DNA of 64,000 nt from JAVVHH01 sp965199585 (GCA_965199585.1 CBDASI010000002.1:2852001-2916000), one strand, 5' to 3'. Counted from the stretch's first letter, positions 1 to 9,657 are shown. The notes: a model not told the origin generated them from the sequence alone. Numbers and translations are program-made.

Positions 1-526
1 GCACCACGGCGAAATACACGAAATCCGAGTAGTCCGGCGCCAGCCCCCCCGGGAACTCCAGCCCGCCATCGATCGCCGGCGGCTTCTCGTCCTGCTGATA
101 ATACTCGTGCGCATACCGCAGCGCGAACACCATGTGCGTCACCAGCCATGACAGTAGCAGCGTCGCCGCCACCGCGCCGAGGTACAGGTCCCGTTCGCCG
201 CCGGGCTTCATGTCCTTGGCGATGGACAGCACCGAGGTCAGCGCCGCGAAGCTCACCACCACGCCCGCGATGGTGATGCCGAACACCGTCCACTCACCCT
301 CCTGCTGCGCCACCGCGTGGCGTGCCATCGCCCGGTCGTCCACCTTGCGGACCAGCAGCGTCCCGATCAGCAGCAGCAGCGCCACCGACCCGGCATCCCA
401 CGCGAACACCAGCCGCGCCGCGCCGCCGATCTCCGCCGGCAGCAGCGAATAGACGATCAGCCCCAACAGCACTGACAGCGTCAGCCGCCGATGCCCGATC
501 AACACCCGGACCGGCCACGGTATCAT
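1..526 (-). CDS. DUF1345 family membrane protein (3' end outside window)
   Basis: This is a membrane protein of unknown function. Reading from the ATG at 526-524 gives an uninterrupted frame to the window edge, about 175 residues, so the C-terminus is missing. Hydrophobic stretches lie near residues 15-30, 40-55, 85-100 and 115-135. The conserved piece H-E-Y-Y followed by G-L-E-F-P-G-G and P-D-Y-x-D-F-x-Y-F is the usual signature of DUF1345 proteins. The start codon overlaps the stop of the upstream fusion gene in an ATGA, so the two are probably translated together. Family assignment is by recognition of these motifs; the function is not known. Confidence 0.85.
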   Translation of the reverse strand, partial: MIPWPVRVLIGHRRLTLSVLLGLIVYSLLPAEIGGAARLVFAWDAGSVALLLLIGTLLVRKVDDRAMARHAVAQQEGEWTVFGITIAGVVVSFAALTSVLSIAKDMKPGGERDLYLGAVAATLLLSWLVTHMVFALRYAHEYYQQDEKPPAIDGGLEFPGGLAPDYSDFVYFAVV

Positions 527-3500
527 CTCGTCACCCCCGACCGGCTCGCCGCCACCGCCCGATGCTCGCGCGCCAGGTCGAGATACTCCGCCGACTCCAG
601 CCGCCGCGCCTCGCGCGCCAGCCGCTCGAACGCGTCCTGCGCGCCCGCCGGGTCGTCATGGCCGTCGAGTCGCTGCACGCCGCGCATCAGCAGCGTCCGC
701 AACAGTAGCGCCGGCCGCCCCGACAGCGCCTCCACCACCCGGTCCGTGTCCGCCAGCCACCGCTCGACCCGGCGCGCCTCGTCGAACCGCTCCGCCGCCA
801 CCGCCTCCACGAACACGCCCGCCACCATCTCGATCACCGCCGCCTCCGGCGCGTCCTCCCAATCCGCCGACGCCCCCGGCGATCCCGCCGCGATCCCGGC
901 CGCCAGCGTCGCCGACAAGCCCGGCGCCAACGCACTCACGCCCATCGCCAGCATCACCCGCGACCGCCACGCGATCTGCTTGAGCTCCAGGTCGATCAGG
1001 TTCTCCGACTGCAGCACCCGCCGCGTCTCCACCGCGATCCGGTGCGCCGCCCCCGCGTCGCGCACCGCCGCCATCGCATCCCCGCGCCGATGCGCCAGCT
1101 CCGCCCGATGGGCCAGCACCCCCGCAAGGTTGAACGGTTGCAGCGCCCCCAGCCCGGCGGCCCCCACGGTGCGGATCTCCGCCTCGCTCAACGCCGCCGG
1201 CACCTCGAAGCGCGCGAAATCGAAGCCGAACGGCTCCCGCCACGCCGCTGCGATCTCCCCGATCAGCGCCTCCAGCACCGCGATCTCCGCCGACGGCATC
1301 AGCAGCGTCAGCAACCGTCCCGCCGCGCCGCTCCACAACGCGGACCCCACCTCCGCCCGCCGTATCAGCCCCTCCAGATAGGCCCGATACGCCGCCGCAT
1401 GCTCGCCGTCCGCGGTCGGCCCCAACGGCTGGTCCGACGCCTCGGCCACCAGCGTATCCGCCGTCACCTTCACCGCGACATGCCCGAACCCGGCCCGCCG
1501 CAGCGCCAATCCCAGCGACCCCTCGGTGAACAGCGTCAGATGCACGCCCGGCGCCAAGATCCCGGTCAGCCGCCCGCGATCCTCCCCCGCCCGGATCGCC
1601 TCGGCATTCGGCGTCGTCAGCGCCAGCACGCCCCCCGGCGCCAGCCGCGCCCGCAGCAGCGCCAGCATCGCATACGGGTCCGCCACGTGCTCGATCACCT
1701 CCGACGCGATCACCCGGTCGAACGGCGCCCCCAGTTCCAGTTCCGCACTCAGATAGGCCTGCCGGATGTCCGCCCCCAGTTGCGCCCGTCCCGCCGCCGC
1801 CGCCCAGGACGGATCGACCCCCACCGCCCGCCACCCCAGCACCTCGCGCGCCAGATCCACCGCGAAGCCGAACCCGCACCCCACGTCGAGCACGCTGCGT
1901 CCGCCGGCCCGCCCGAACAGCAGCCCGGTCTGGTGATGCACGCTGGCATTCTGCTCGAGCGCGAACTGCAGCCCGACCGAAGCTGCCTCACCCTCGTAGG
2001 CGTGCTCCACCCGGTCCACATAGAACCGCACTCCACACCCGTCGCACCGCACCAGCACATGCGGCCCCGCCCGCACCACGACCGCATGCGGCCCCCCGGC
2101 ATCGCAGACCGGGCAGGGCAGGGCGCGCGTCCCGCCGCCCCATCGCAACCACCCCGCCTCGGCCCGGGGTTCGTCCGCCCGCGCCACCCGTCCGCGCAGC
2201 GCCACCCGCTCCCGCAGCCCGGCGATCTCCTTTCCCCGCGCCGCCACACTCGCTTCCAGCCCGCCGACTTCGTGCAGCAACCGTGTCCACCAGAACGACT
2301 CCGCGCCCGCCGCACTCGCCCGCCGCTGCGCCGCGCGCCCTTCGCCGAACCCCGACTGCACGAAATGCCGGTACCCCGACGCCACCACGCCGGCCGACAC
2401 CGCCGCCGCCACGTCCGGATGCCGTCGCAGGTAATCCGCCTCGTCGAACGCCGCCGGCGCCTCCAGCAGCGTCGCCGCCTGCGCCGCCACGAACGCCACC
2501 GCCGCCATTACCTCCGCACCCGACACATTCACCGCCGCCTGCCGCAGCGCCTCCGCCCACGGCATCAGCCCGCTCTGCCCGGCATCCCGCCGCGCCGGCC
2601 AAGCCGTCTCCGGCCCGGGCCGCTCGCACGCCAGCCGCGCCCGCTCCAACCCGGCCAGCCACCCGTCATAGCTGTTCTCGCACAGGATCTCCGGCGCCAG
2701 GTCGCTCTGCGCATACGGTGCCGCCGCGCTGAACACCCCCTGCAGCCCGGCCAACCGCGCCTCAATCACCTTGATGTCGCTCTTCGCGTCCACGAAGCGC
2801 TGCGTCGCCGCATCCGCGGCCGTCTCCAGCGGCCCCACCAGGATCCCCGGCGCCGCCGCCCGCAGTCGCGCCAGATACGCCGGATACTCCAGCAGCCCGC
2901 TCGTCTCGACTGCCAGCCCCGCCGCCGCGAACGCCTCCGGCGCCCGCGCTCCGATGCACAGCACCGGCAATCCATGGGCCACCGCGAAATCCCGCACCGC
3001 CCGCTCGACCGCCGCCCGCGACCCCGCCAGCGCCGGCACGTCGCTCGACGCCCAAACCACCGTCCGCGCCGGCCCCGCCACGTGCCGCGCCGCACCGAAC
3101 GCCAGATTCGGCGTCACCACCGCATCCCGTCCCAACTGCACCGCCAACCGCCGGGTCGCGCAGGAAAGCACGGCGCAGTCCCGCACCAGCGCTGCCGCCG
3201 TCTCCATCGTCTCCGCCGCAAACGCCCGCCGATACGACGGCGACACCAGCAGATTGTCGTCCAGATCGTAGACGAACCCTCGCCCCAGCACCCGCAACAG
3301 GAGCTGCACTTGCGGATCGACGCTGCGCTGCGCCCAGATCGCGCTGAACCGCGCCGCCGCCCCGAAGGTGACGGCGCCGCCGGACAGCACGCTGTATCCC
3401 TCGATCGCCCCGGCCCGCACCAGCGCATCGAACGGCTGCCGCACCCGCACTGCCTGCAGGTTGGGCGCCTCGTCCGTGATCACCAGCACATGCCCGCCGG

Positions 3501-4305
3501 GCCCGCGCTGCGCCCAATTCGCCGCCCGCCGCCGCCGCAGTGCCAGCGCACCGTCCACCGCCCGCTCGAACGCCACCCGCGCGCCCTCCGCCCCGAACCG
3601 CGCCGCCACGAACCCCAGCGCCGCCCCCGACGCCCGCTCGAACGCTGCCGCCCCCAACCCGGCCAGCCGCTCCAGCCCGGCCACCATATCGTCGAACCGC
3701 CACCCGGCCCCCGCGCCCTCAAGCGTTGAGCGCAGCGGCGTATCCTCCCCGAACAACACCGGCGCGCCCGTCGCCAGCAGCCCCAGCAACGCCGCCGATG
3801 CCTCGATCCGCCCCGCCCCGGTCCGCAGGTCCAGCACCACCGCCCCCGGCCCCATGACCGGCGCCGTCCCGAACCGCGCCACCGCCGCCAGCGACCCCTC
3901 CGCCACGCCGCACGCCATCCCCCGCAGGGCCGCCCAATCCGCCGCCGCCTGCGCTTCGCTCTCGTCCTCTCCCAACAGCAGGTGCAGCGCCTCCATCCGC
4001 GCCGACACCCCTGCCGCCACCGTCACCACCGGCGGCACCACCGCGATGGGCAGCGCCGTCCGCGCCGCCCAAGCCCCGAACCCCGCCGCCGACCCCACCA
4101 GCAGCAGCCCGGCCCCGTCCAGCCGCACATCGTCCGCCGGCTCCACCCCGCGCAGATCCACGACGTTCAGCCCACCGCCCTCGATCGCCACGCCCCGCTG
4201 CGCCGGCCACACCACCACGTCCGCCTCGACCGCCGTCGCCCGCCCCGCGACCAACGCCCGCATTCCGACCCCGACCCCCTCGGCCAGCGCCACCGTCCAA
4301 GTCAA
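523..4305 (-). CDS. Large glycosyltransferase-like / SAM methyltransferase fusion protein
   Basis: A cytoplasmic protein of up to 1260 residues with at least two enzymatic parts. Around residues 270-360 is a glycosyltransferase-like segment (VLVITDEAPN, later Y-D-L-D-D-N near 348), as in polysaccharide glycosyltransferases. Around 725-760 is a CxxC...CxxC zinc-ribbon. From about 800 comes a class I methyltransferase with the SAM-binding motif LDVGCGFGF, then E-V-I-E-H and L-A-P-G-G. The last 300 residues are helical and unassigned. The longest frame begins at a TTG (4305); an ATG at 4263 is an alternative. It probably modifies a surface glycan, but the substrate is unknown. Confidence 0.75.
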   Translation of the reverse strand: MTWTVALAEGVGVGMRALVAGRATAVEADVVVWPAQRGVAIEGGGLNVVDLRGVEPADDVRLDGAGLLLVGSAAGFGAWAARTALPIAVVPPVVTVAAGVSARMEALHLLLGEDESEAQAAADWAALRGMACGVAEGSLAAVARFGTAPVMGPGAVVLDLRTGAGRIEASAALLGLLATGAPVLFGEDTPLRSTLEGAGAGWRFDDMVAGLERLAGLGAAAFERASGAALGFVAARFGAEGARVAFERAVDGALALRRRRAANWAQRGPGGHVLVITDEAPNLQAVRVRQPFDALVRAGAIEGYSVLSGGAVTFGAAARFSAIWAQRSVDPQVQLLLRVLGRGFVYDLDDNLLVSPSYRRAFAAETMETAAALVRDCAVLSCATRRLAVQLGRDAVVTPNLAFGAARHVAGPARTVVWASSDVPALAGSRAAVERAVRDFAVAHGLPVLCIGARAPEAFAAAGLAVETSGLLEYPAYLARLRAAAPGILVGPLETAADAATQRFVDAKSDIKVIEARLAGLQGVFSAAAPYAQSDLAPEILCENSYDGWLAGLERARLACERPGPETAWPARRDAGQSGLMPWAEALRQAAVNVSGAEVMAAVAFVAAQAATLLEAPAAFDEADYLRRHPDVAAAVSAGVVASGYRHFVQSGFGEGRAAQRRASAAGAESFWWTRLLHEVGGLEASVAARGKEIAGLRERVALRGRVARADEPRAEAGWLRWGGGTRALPCPVCDAGGPHAVVVRAGPHVLVRCDGCGVRFYVDRVEHAYEGEAASVGLQFALEQNASVHHQTGLLFGRAGGRSVLDVGCGFGFAVDLAREVLGWRAVGVDPSWAAAAGRAQLGADIRQAYLSAELELGAPFDRVIASEVIEHVADPYAMLALLRARLAPGGVLALTTPNAEAIRAGEDRGRLTGILAPGVHLTLFTEGSLGLALRRAGFGHVAVKVTADTLVAEASDQPLGPTADGEHAAAYRAYLEGLIRRAEVGSALWSGAAGRLLTLLMPSAEIAVLEALIGEIAAAWREPFGFDFARFEVPAALSEAEIRTVGAAGLGALQPFNLAGVLAHRAELAHRRGDAMAAVRDAGAAHRIAVETRRVLQSENLIDLELKQIAWRSRVMLAMGVSALAPGLSATLAAGIAAGSPGASADWEDAPEAAVIEMVAGVFVEAVAAERFDEARRVERWLADTDRVVEALSGRPALLLRTLLMRGVQRLDGHDDPAGAQDAFERLAREARRLESAEYLDLAREHRAVAASRSGVTR

Positions 4306-4385
4306 AGCAGCGTCTCGACCAGCGCCTTCAAAGCCTCGATCTGCGCCTCCTGCTCCCGCACCAGCGCCACCAACCGATCCACCAC
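4302..4385 (-). CDS. Possible 27-residue coiled-coil peptide
   Basis: A very short frame between the MFS gene and the fusion gene. From a GTG at 4385 it encodes a strongly amphipathic helix with heptad-spaced V/L residues (begins VVDRLVALV, ends KALVETLL). Its TGA overlaps the TTG start of the fusion gene (TTGA), a junction type also seen three times in the nucleoside operon. It could be a translated leader peptide that couples translation, or a chance frame, since the same frame runs on through the MFS gene. No ribosome binding site at normal distance is clear. Confidence 0.3.
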   Translation of the reverse strand: MVDRLVALVREQEAQIEALKALVETLL

Positions 4386-4416
4386 CGCCGCCAGCGACGC
4401 CTCGCTCTCCCTCGAA

Positions 4417-4448
4417 CTCTCTCCCTCCGGGAGAGAGCAGGGCGAGGG
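4417..4448. repeat. Dispersed hairpin repeat, type C
   Basis: A 9-bp inverted repeat CTCTCTCCC / GGGAGAGAG with a 3-base loop is followed by GCAGGGCGAGGG. Two similar units lie near 32299 and 33787. All combine a CTCTCCC-type stem with a trailing GCAGGG. Confidence 0.6.
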
Positions 4449-4468
4449 CGCTCCCGGCTGCACCCAGC

Positions 4469-5767
4469 TCAGCTCTGCTTCCGCCGCAAGCTCACTGCCA
4501 ACACCGCTCCCACGCCCGACAGCACCGCCAACGGCAGCAGCCCGAGCGGATAGCTCCCCGTGTGGTCCTTGATCACCCCCAGCAACGACGTCCCCGCGAA
4601 CCCGCCCAGATTGCCGATCGCGTTGATCTGCGCGATTCCCGCCGCCGCCGCGCCCGCCGACAGCCACTCCGTCGACAGCGCCCAGAACGGCCCCTTGACG
4701 ATATACGTCGCCGTCACCGCCACGCAGAGCAGCACCATCGTCGCCGTCAGCGAGGTGAACCCGATCGCCACGATCAAGCTGCCCGCCAGCAGCGCCAGCG
4801 GAATCGCTGTATGCCAGGTGCGCTCCCGCATCCGGTCCGAGTTCCGCCCCCACAGCACCATCAGCACCGACGCGATGCCGAACGGCAGCATGTTCAGCAG
4901 CCCGGTCTGCATATTGCTCATCCCGAACGACTTGATGATCTGCGGCTGCCATAACGACAGGCACTGGCTCGCCCCCGATGCCCCCGCATAGATCAACGAC
5001 GCCGCCAGCACGTATTTGTCCGTCATCACCGACAGCAGCGACCGATGCGGCGCGGCAACCGTCTCGGCCGGCGCGTCCGCCGCCAGCCGCTCGGTCAACC
5101 AAGCCCGCTGCTCCGGCCGCAACCACCGCGCCGTCGCCGGCCCGTTCGGCAGCGCCCACAGCGCCGCGACTCCCAGCAGCACCGCCGGGATCGCCTCCAG
5201 GATGAACATCCACTGCCACCCATGCAGCCCCATCCACCCATCCGTCTCCAGCAGCGCCGCCGAAATCGGCGACCCCAGGAAGCTCGATAGCGGGATCGCC
5301 ACCATGAAGATCGCCACGATCCGTCCCCGATACGCCCGCGGGAACCAGTAGGTCAGGTAGAGAATGACGCCCGGAAAGAACCCGGCCTCCGCCGCCCCCA
5401 ACAGCATCCGCACGCCGTAAAACGAGTTCGGCCCCACCACCAGCGCCATGCATCCCGACACGATGCCCCACGTCACCAGGATGCGCGCGATCCACAGCCG
5501 CGCCCCCACCTTGGCCATGGCGATGTTGCTCGGCACCTCGAGCAGCACATAGGTGATGTAGAACAACCCGCCGCCCAACCCGAACGCCGACGGCGACAGT
5601 CCGATGTCGTGGTTCATCTGCAACGCCGCGAACCCGGCATTCACCCGATCCACGAAGGCAATGAAGTAGCACACCATCAGGAACGGCAGGATCCGCCACG
5701 TCACCGTCCGGATCGTCTCGCGCTCGAACGCCGAAACGGCGCCCCCGTCGTTCACTGCCACGTCCAT
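4469..5767 (-). CDS. MFS transporter, anion:cation symporter type
   Basis: An inner-membrane secondary transporter of 432 residues with about 12 membrane segments, the normal MFS length. The N-terminal part (FLMVCYFIAFVDRVNAGFA, then a G-L-G-G-G-L-F-Y-I-T-Y segment and EVPSNI) is typical of the ACS family that carries phthalate, tartrate, glucarate and similar organic anions. The ATG has a GGGAG ribosome site 8 bases upstream. The substrate cannot be told; no catabolic enzymes are adjacent. A type A repeat lies between it and the DUF1501 gene downstream. Confidence 0.88.
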   Translation of the reverse strand: MDVAVNDGGAVSAFERETIRTVTWRILPFLMVCYFIAFVDRVNAGFAALQMNHDIGLSPSAFGLGGGLFYITYVLLEVPSNIAMAKVGARLWIARILVTWGIVSGCMALVVGPNSFYGVRMLLGAAEAGFFPGVILYLTYWFPRAYRGRIVAIFMVAIPLSSFLGSPISAALLETDGWMGLHGWQWMFILEAIPAVLLGVAALWALPNGPATARWLRPEQRAWLTERLAADAPAETVAAPHRSLLSVMTDKYVLAASLIYAGASGASQCLSLWQPQIIKSFGMSNMQTGLLNMLPFGIASVLMVLWGRNSDRMRERTWHTAIPLALLAGSLIVAIGFTSLTATMVLLCVAVTATYIVKGPFWALSTEWLSAGAAAAGIAQINAIGNLGGFAGTSLLGVIKDHTGSYPLGLLPLAVLSGVGAVLAVSLRRKQS

Positions 5768-5810
5768 TTTGCCGACTCCCTACGTCAGCCGTTCTACCCT
5801 CAACTCAATC

Positions 5811-5845
5811 GTCATTGCGAGGAGCGCAGCGACGCGGCAATCCAG
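5811..5845. repeat. Dispersed intergenic repeat, type A, copy 1
   Basis: A 35-bp unit starting GTCATTGCGAGG and ending CGGCAATCCAG. Four related copies lie at 15180, 19140, 22017 and 39268, all in the same orientation and all between co-directional genes. Confidence 0.8.
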
Positions 5846-5856
5846 CGCCACCTCAA

Positions 5857-7032
5857 TTACGCGCGCACCAACCCCCGCACCCCCGCCACTCCATCGCTCC
5901 CCGGAAACGCCCGCGCCACCACCGCCGCCGGCAACCCGAGATGCGACCCCAACAGCCCCTTCGCCAAAGCCCGCACGTCCATCGTCGGCTGCAGGTCCCG
6001 CGCCTCGAACAGCCGCCCCGCCCCCAGCCCCGGCCAATCCGCCAACACCCGCCCGCCGGCCACCGCACCCCCCGCCACGAACGCCGCCGCCCCGGTCCCA
6101 TGGTCCGTGCCCCCGGTGCCGTTCAGATGCACCGTCCGCCCGAACTCCGTGATCACCAGCACCGCCGTCTGCCGCCACGCCGGGCCGAGCGCCTCCTTCA
6201 GCGCCACCAAGCCCGCGTCCAGCTGCCGCAACGGCCCCACCAGCCGCGCCCCCTGCGCCGCATGCGTGTCCCAGCCGCCCAGCTCCATTGCGGCGATCCG
6301 CGGCCCGTCCGCCGCCGCCAGCAACCGCCCCGCCGCCGCCGCCAGCGCCGGGAACGCATACCGCTCCGGGCTCTTGTCCACCCCGAGCGTCGACCCGGCG
6401 AACCCCCGCTCCTGCAACCCTTCCCGGATCGCCGGCCCCGTCACCGGGTCCCGCTCGTGCAGCGCCACCAACCGCGCATAAAGATCCGGCTGCGGCTGCT
6501 GGAAGCCCTGCGGCGCGAACGCCCCCACCATCGCCGGCCCCCGCAACAGCAGCGGCAACGCGACCCCCACCGACAGCGGCATCCCGTTCGGCCCGGCCGG
6601 GGCCATGCCCTGCACCGCCCGGTTCAACCAGCCGCTGTTCATCCGCTGCTCGGCCCCGCTCTCCATCAGGTCCTGCGCCTCGAAATGGCTCCGCGTCCGC
6701 ACCGGCCCGGCCACCGCATGCACCGGCAGCAGCTCACCCTGCCCATACATCGCGTGCAGACCGGAGAGGGCAGGGTGCAACCCATAGAACCCGCCCAGAT
6801 CCAGCAACCCGCCATCGCCACCCGGCCGGGTCTCCCCGCGCAACGACGCAAACGCCGGGTCGCCATACGGCGTCACCGCCGCCAGCCCATCCAGCGCGCC
6901 GCGTAGCAACACCACCACGAACCGCCGCTCCGTCGGCGCCGCCGCCATCGCCAACGACACCCGCCCCAACGACACCGCCGCCCCCAACCCGAGCAGCGCC
7001 GACCTGCGTGACACCAATCCGATTATGCTCAT
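5857..7032 (-). CDS. DUF1501 family protein, Tat-exported
   Basis: A 391-residue protein of the DUF1501 family (sulfatase-like fold, function unknown). It begins with a probable twin-arginine signal (SRRSALLGLGAAVSLG, then A-M-A-A-A), so it is likely exported folded. The body has the family features F-V-V-V-L-L-R-G-A-x-D-G-L near residue 40 and the G-G-W-D-T-H and E-F-G-R-T segments further on. The start overlaps the stop of the DUF1800 gene by 4 bases. DUF1800 and DUF1501 genes nearly always occur as a pair, so a joint role is likely but undefined. Confidence 0.9.
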   Translation of the reverse strand: MSIIGLVSRRSALLGLGAAVSLGRVSLAMAAAPTERRFVVVLLRGALDGLAAVTPYGDPAFASLRGETRPGGDGGLLDLGGFYGLHPALSGLHAMYGQGELLPVHAVAGPVRTRSHFEAQDLMESGAEQRMNSGWLNRAVQGMAPAGPNGMPLSVGVALPLLLRGPAMVGAFAPQGFQQPQPDLYARLVALHERDPVTGPAIREGLQERGFAGSTLGVDKSPERYAFPALAAAAGRLLAAADGPRIAAMELGGWDTHAAQGARLVGPLRQLDAGLVALKEALGPAWRQTAVLVITEFGRTVHLNGTGGTDHGTGAAAFVAGGAVAGGRVLADWPGLGAGRLFEARDLQPTMDVRALAKGLLGSHLGLPAAVVARAFPGSDGVAGVRGLVRA

Positions 7033-8333
7033 CGCCTCTGGAACTCGGGTGAAGCCAGCAACAACGTGATCGCATCCCGCCGCGACCCGGCCCGCCGCAT
7101 CGCCTCCGCCGTCGCCGGCGCCAACAGCGGCCCCATCGTCGCGTCCGCCAGCGTCATCGGCTCCGCCAGTTCAGGCCGCCCCGCAAACCCATACGTCCAG
7201 TCGATCCGCCGCATCATCGCCTCCGGCCCCGCCCACTCCGCCGCCGTGTCCGGCCACCCGATCGGAAACGGCGCGTTGAACATGCCCTGGCCCAACCCGC
7301 TGACGATTCCGTTGATCGGCGGCCGCTTCTCCGCCGGCAACGCCGCCCCCCGCACCGCCGCCAGCACCAGCTCCTGCGGGCTCCGCAATTTCGCCCCCGG
7401 CACCCAAGCCCCCGGCAGCTTGATCACTTCCAGCGCCGCCAGCCGCAGATCCCCACCCGTGTCCCGCAACACCCCCGCGACCCGGCGCACCGCCTCCGCC
7501 GGCGGCGCATCCGCCACGAAATGCCGCACCAGCTTCGTCGCCAGATGCATCTGCGTCGCCGGATGGTTCGCCAGGAACAGCAGCGCCTGCCGTCCGCCGT
7601 CCTCGCCCTCCGGGAACCGCCGCCCCAGCACGACCTTGTCGCCGGGCTCCTGCATCATCGGCCGGAACTTGAACCCGGCGCCCTCCCGCCGCTCGATGCT
7701 CCATCCCGTCAGCACCGTCGCGAACGCCGTCACATCCGCCTGCGAATACCCCGCCGCCGGGCTAACCGTATGCAGCTCGAGGCATTCCCGCCCCAGATTC
7801 TCGTTCAGCCCCTTGCCTTGCCGCAGCCCGGCCTTGCTCGCCGGCCCGAACGACTGCGCGTTGTCCAGATAGAGCAGCATCGCCGGATGCCGCATCACCG
7901 CCAGCAGCATGTCGCTGAACTTGCCCGTCACATACGGCCGGATCGCGGTCCGCACGTAATCGCCAACCATCGGCGTCACCTGGCCCTGCCGCGTGCTCAC
8001 CGTGAAGTGGTTCGCCCAGAACCACACCAGCCGTTCGCGGAACGGTGCCGGCGTCGCGATCGCCCAGTCCTGCAGCGCCGCCGTTTCGGCCTGGAACATG
8101 TCCCGCGCGCGATGCGGCCGCTCCGTCGCGACCATCCCCTCCTTGCGGTCCTTCCTGTCCTCCCGATCCTCCTCCAATGCCGCGAACGCATCGGCGATCG
8201 ACGCCCCCTGCGGCCCCGCATCCGGCCCGTCCAACTGCCCCGCCAGCCAAGCCCGCACATCCGCCGGTGCCGGATCCTGCGGCCCCCGCCCGAACCCGAA
8301 CCGTGCATAGGCGTGAGCGACATCGGTCAGCAT
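7029..8333 (-). CDS. DUF1800 family protein
   Basis: Partner of the DUF1501 protein. The family signature A-Y-A-R-F-G-F-G is at the N-terminus, and a conserved W-F-W-A-N-H-F-T-V segment follows about 110 residues later; members are usually 430-500 residues. I chose the ATG at 8333, giving 434 residues, because it is the first ATG in frame and puts the RFGFG motif at the expected distance; a TTG at 8381 would add 16 residues. Function unknown; proposed family roles are in exported or outer-surface processes. Confidence 0.88.
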   Translation of the reverse strand: MLTDVAHAYARFGFGRGPQDPAPADVRAWLAGQLDGPDAGPQGASIADAFAALEEDREDRKDRKEGMVATERPHRARDMFQAETAALQDWAIATPAPFRERLVWFWANHFTVSTRQGQVTPMVGDYVRTAIRPYVTGKFSDMLLAVMRHPAMLLYLDNAQSFGPASKAGLRQGKGLNENLGRECLELHTVSPAAGYSQADVTAFATVLTGWSIERREGAGFKFRPMMQEPGDKVVLGRRFPEGEDGGRQALLFLANHPATQMHLATKLVRHFVADAPPAEAVRRVAGVLRDTGGDLRLAALEVIKLPGAWVPGAKLRSPQELVLAAVRGAALPAEKRPPINGIVSGLGQGMFNAPFPIGWPDTAAEWAGPEAMMRRIDWTYGFAGRPELAEPMTLADATMGPLLAPATAEAMRRAGSRRDAITLLLASPEFQRR

Positions 8334-8433
8334 GACGTTCTCGGTCCAGAGAGCCTGATCATGCCGGACATACGTTGACAAAAGCTAAACCACGCGGCCG
8401 TAACCACCGGGTCAACCGCGCGAGGAAACCCCG

Positions 8434-9231
8434 ATGTCCCAACCAGTCGCAATCGTCACCGGCGGCGCCCGCGGGATCGGCCGCGCGGTCGGCGAGTGGT
8501 TCCTCGCCAACGGCTACGCCGTCGCCCTGCTCGACATCGACCGCGACACCTTGTCCGCCACCGAGGCCGACCTCGCCCAACCCGACCGCCTGCTGACCAT
8601 TCCCTGCGACGTCTCCGACGAGGCCCAGGTCGCCGCCGCCTCCGCCGCGATCCTCGCCCGCTGGGACCGCGCCGACGCGCTGGTCAACAACGCCGGCGTC
8701 GCCGTCTTCAAGCCGGCCATGGAGACCTCCTTAGCCGAATGGCGCCACGTCCTCGGCACCAACCTCGACGGCGCCTTCCTCTGCACCCAGGCTTTCGCCC
8801 CCACCATGACCGCCCAGCGCAGCGGCGCCATCGTCAACATCGCCTCCATCTCCGGCCTGCGCGCCAGCACGCTGCGCGTCGCCTACGGCACCAGCAAGGC
8901 TGCCATCATCCACCTCACCAAGCAGTTCGCCGTCGAACTCGGCAGCTACGGCGTCCGCGTCAACGCCGTCTGCCCCGGCCCGGTCGAGACCGAGATGGCC
9001 AAGCTGGTCCATTCCGTCGCCATCCGCTCGGACTACCACGACGTCATCCCGCTCGGCCGCTACGGCACCACCGGCGAGATGGCCGCCCTGGTCGGTTTCC
9101 TCTGCAGCCCGGCCGCCAGCTACCTCACCGGCCAATGCCTCGCCAACGACGGCGGCTTCGAAGCCACCGGCGTCGGCCTCCCCACCTTCCGCCGCACGCT
9201 CGGCCTCAACGACATCGGCCAGGCCGATTGA
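8434..9231 (+). CDS. SDR family NAD(P)-dependent oxidoreductase
   Basis: A classical short-chain dehydrogenase/reductase of 265 residues, the usual length. The nucleotide-binding motif TGGARGIG is at residues 9-16, NNAG at about 87-90, the catalytic Ser in the S-I-S-G segment, and Y-G-T-S-K (Tyr and Lys of the active site) near 151-155. P-G-P-V-E-T follows as in other classical SDRs. D-I-D after the second strand suggests NAD preference. The ATG is preceded by GAGGAA. It is an isolated plus-strand gene among minus-strand ones, so context gives no substrate. Confidence 0.9.
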   Translation: MSQPVAIVTGGARGIGRAVGEWFLANGYAVALLDIDRDTLSATEADLAQPDRLLTIPCDVSDEAQVAAASAAILARWDRADALVNNAGVAVFKPAMETSLAEWRHVLGTNLDGAFLCTQAFAPTMTAQRSGAIVNIASISGLRASTLRVAYGTSKAAIIHLTKQFAVELGSYGVRVNAVCPGPVETEMAKLVHSVAIRSDYHDVIPLGRYGTTGEMAALVGFLCSPAASYLTGQCLANDGGFEATGVGLPTFRRTLGLNDIGQAD

Positions 9232-9315
9232 GTCGGAGGGTCAAAATACAACCTATGCGCGAGCAATTTTTCGGGGTATCCTGTTCTTCATTGGTTCCAA
9301 TCGAAGGAAGTTCCC

Positions 9316-9657
9316 GTGAAGACGACGCTTCTCGCCATCGCTGCCCTCCTGCTGACCACGCAAGCCCGAGCGCAGGACACCGAGCTCTCGCTCGACGCCA
9401 AGCGCATGCTCGCTTACGGCACCATGGCCGTCATGACCGGCGCCTGTAAAACCCCGTTGACGACCGACCAATCCACCAAGATGAAAGCCGGTCTCGAAAA
9501 GGCCGCCGCGGCGCAGAAGGATTTCTCCGAAGCCGATTTCACCGAGATGATGAAAGCTGCGGGCGCCCAGGTCGGCTCCAACAAGGCCGAGGTATGCGCC
9601 GCCTTGACGCCCGACTTCATCAACGCCGGGCTCGACGACGCCGCAGCCGGCCGCTAA
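9316..9657 (+). CDS. Small secreted protein of unknown function
   Basis: A 113-residue protein starting at a GTG with a GAAGGAAG ribosome site. Residues 1-19 form a clear Sec signal peptide ending A-R-A-Q, so the mature product of about 94 residues is periplasmic. Two cysteines remain (in GACKTP and EVCAAL) and could form a disulfide. I do not recognise the family. Its TAA overlaps the TAG of the convergent deoxyribosyltransferase gene. Confidence 0.65.
   Translation: MKTTLLAIAALLLTTQARAQDTELSLDAKRMLAYGTMAVMTGACKTPLTTDQSTKMKAGLEKAAAAQKDFSEADFTEMMKAAGAQVGSNKAEVCAALTPDFINAGLDDAAAGR

Noticed and set aside
1042..3729. Plus-strand frame of 895 codons antisense to the fusion gene
   Set aside because: Its product is Arg/Pro/Gln-rich with no motif; it is a by-product of C/G-ending codons on the real strand.
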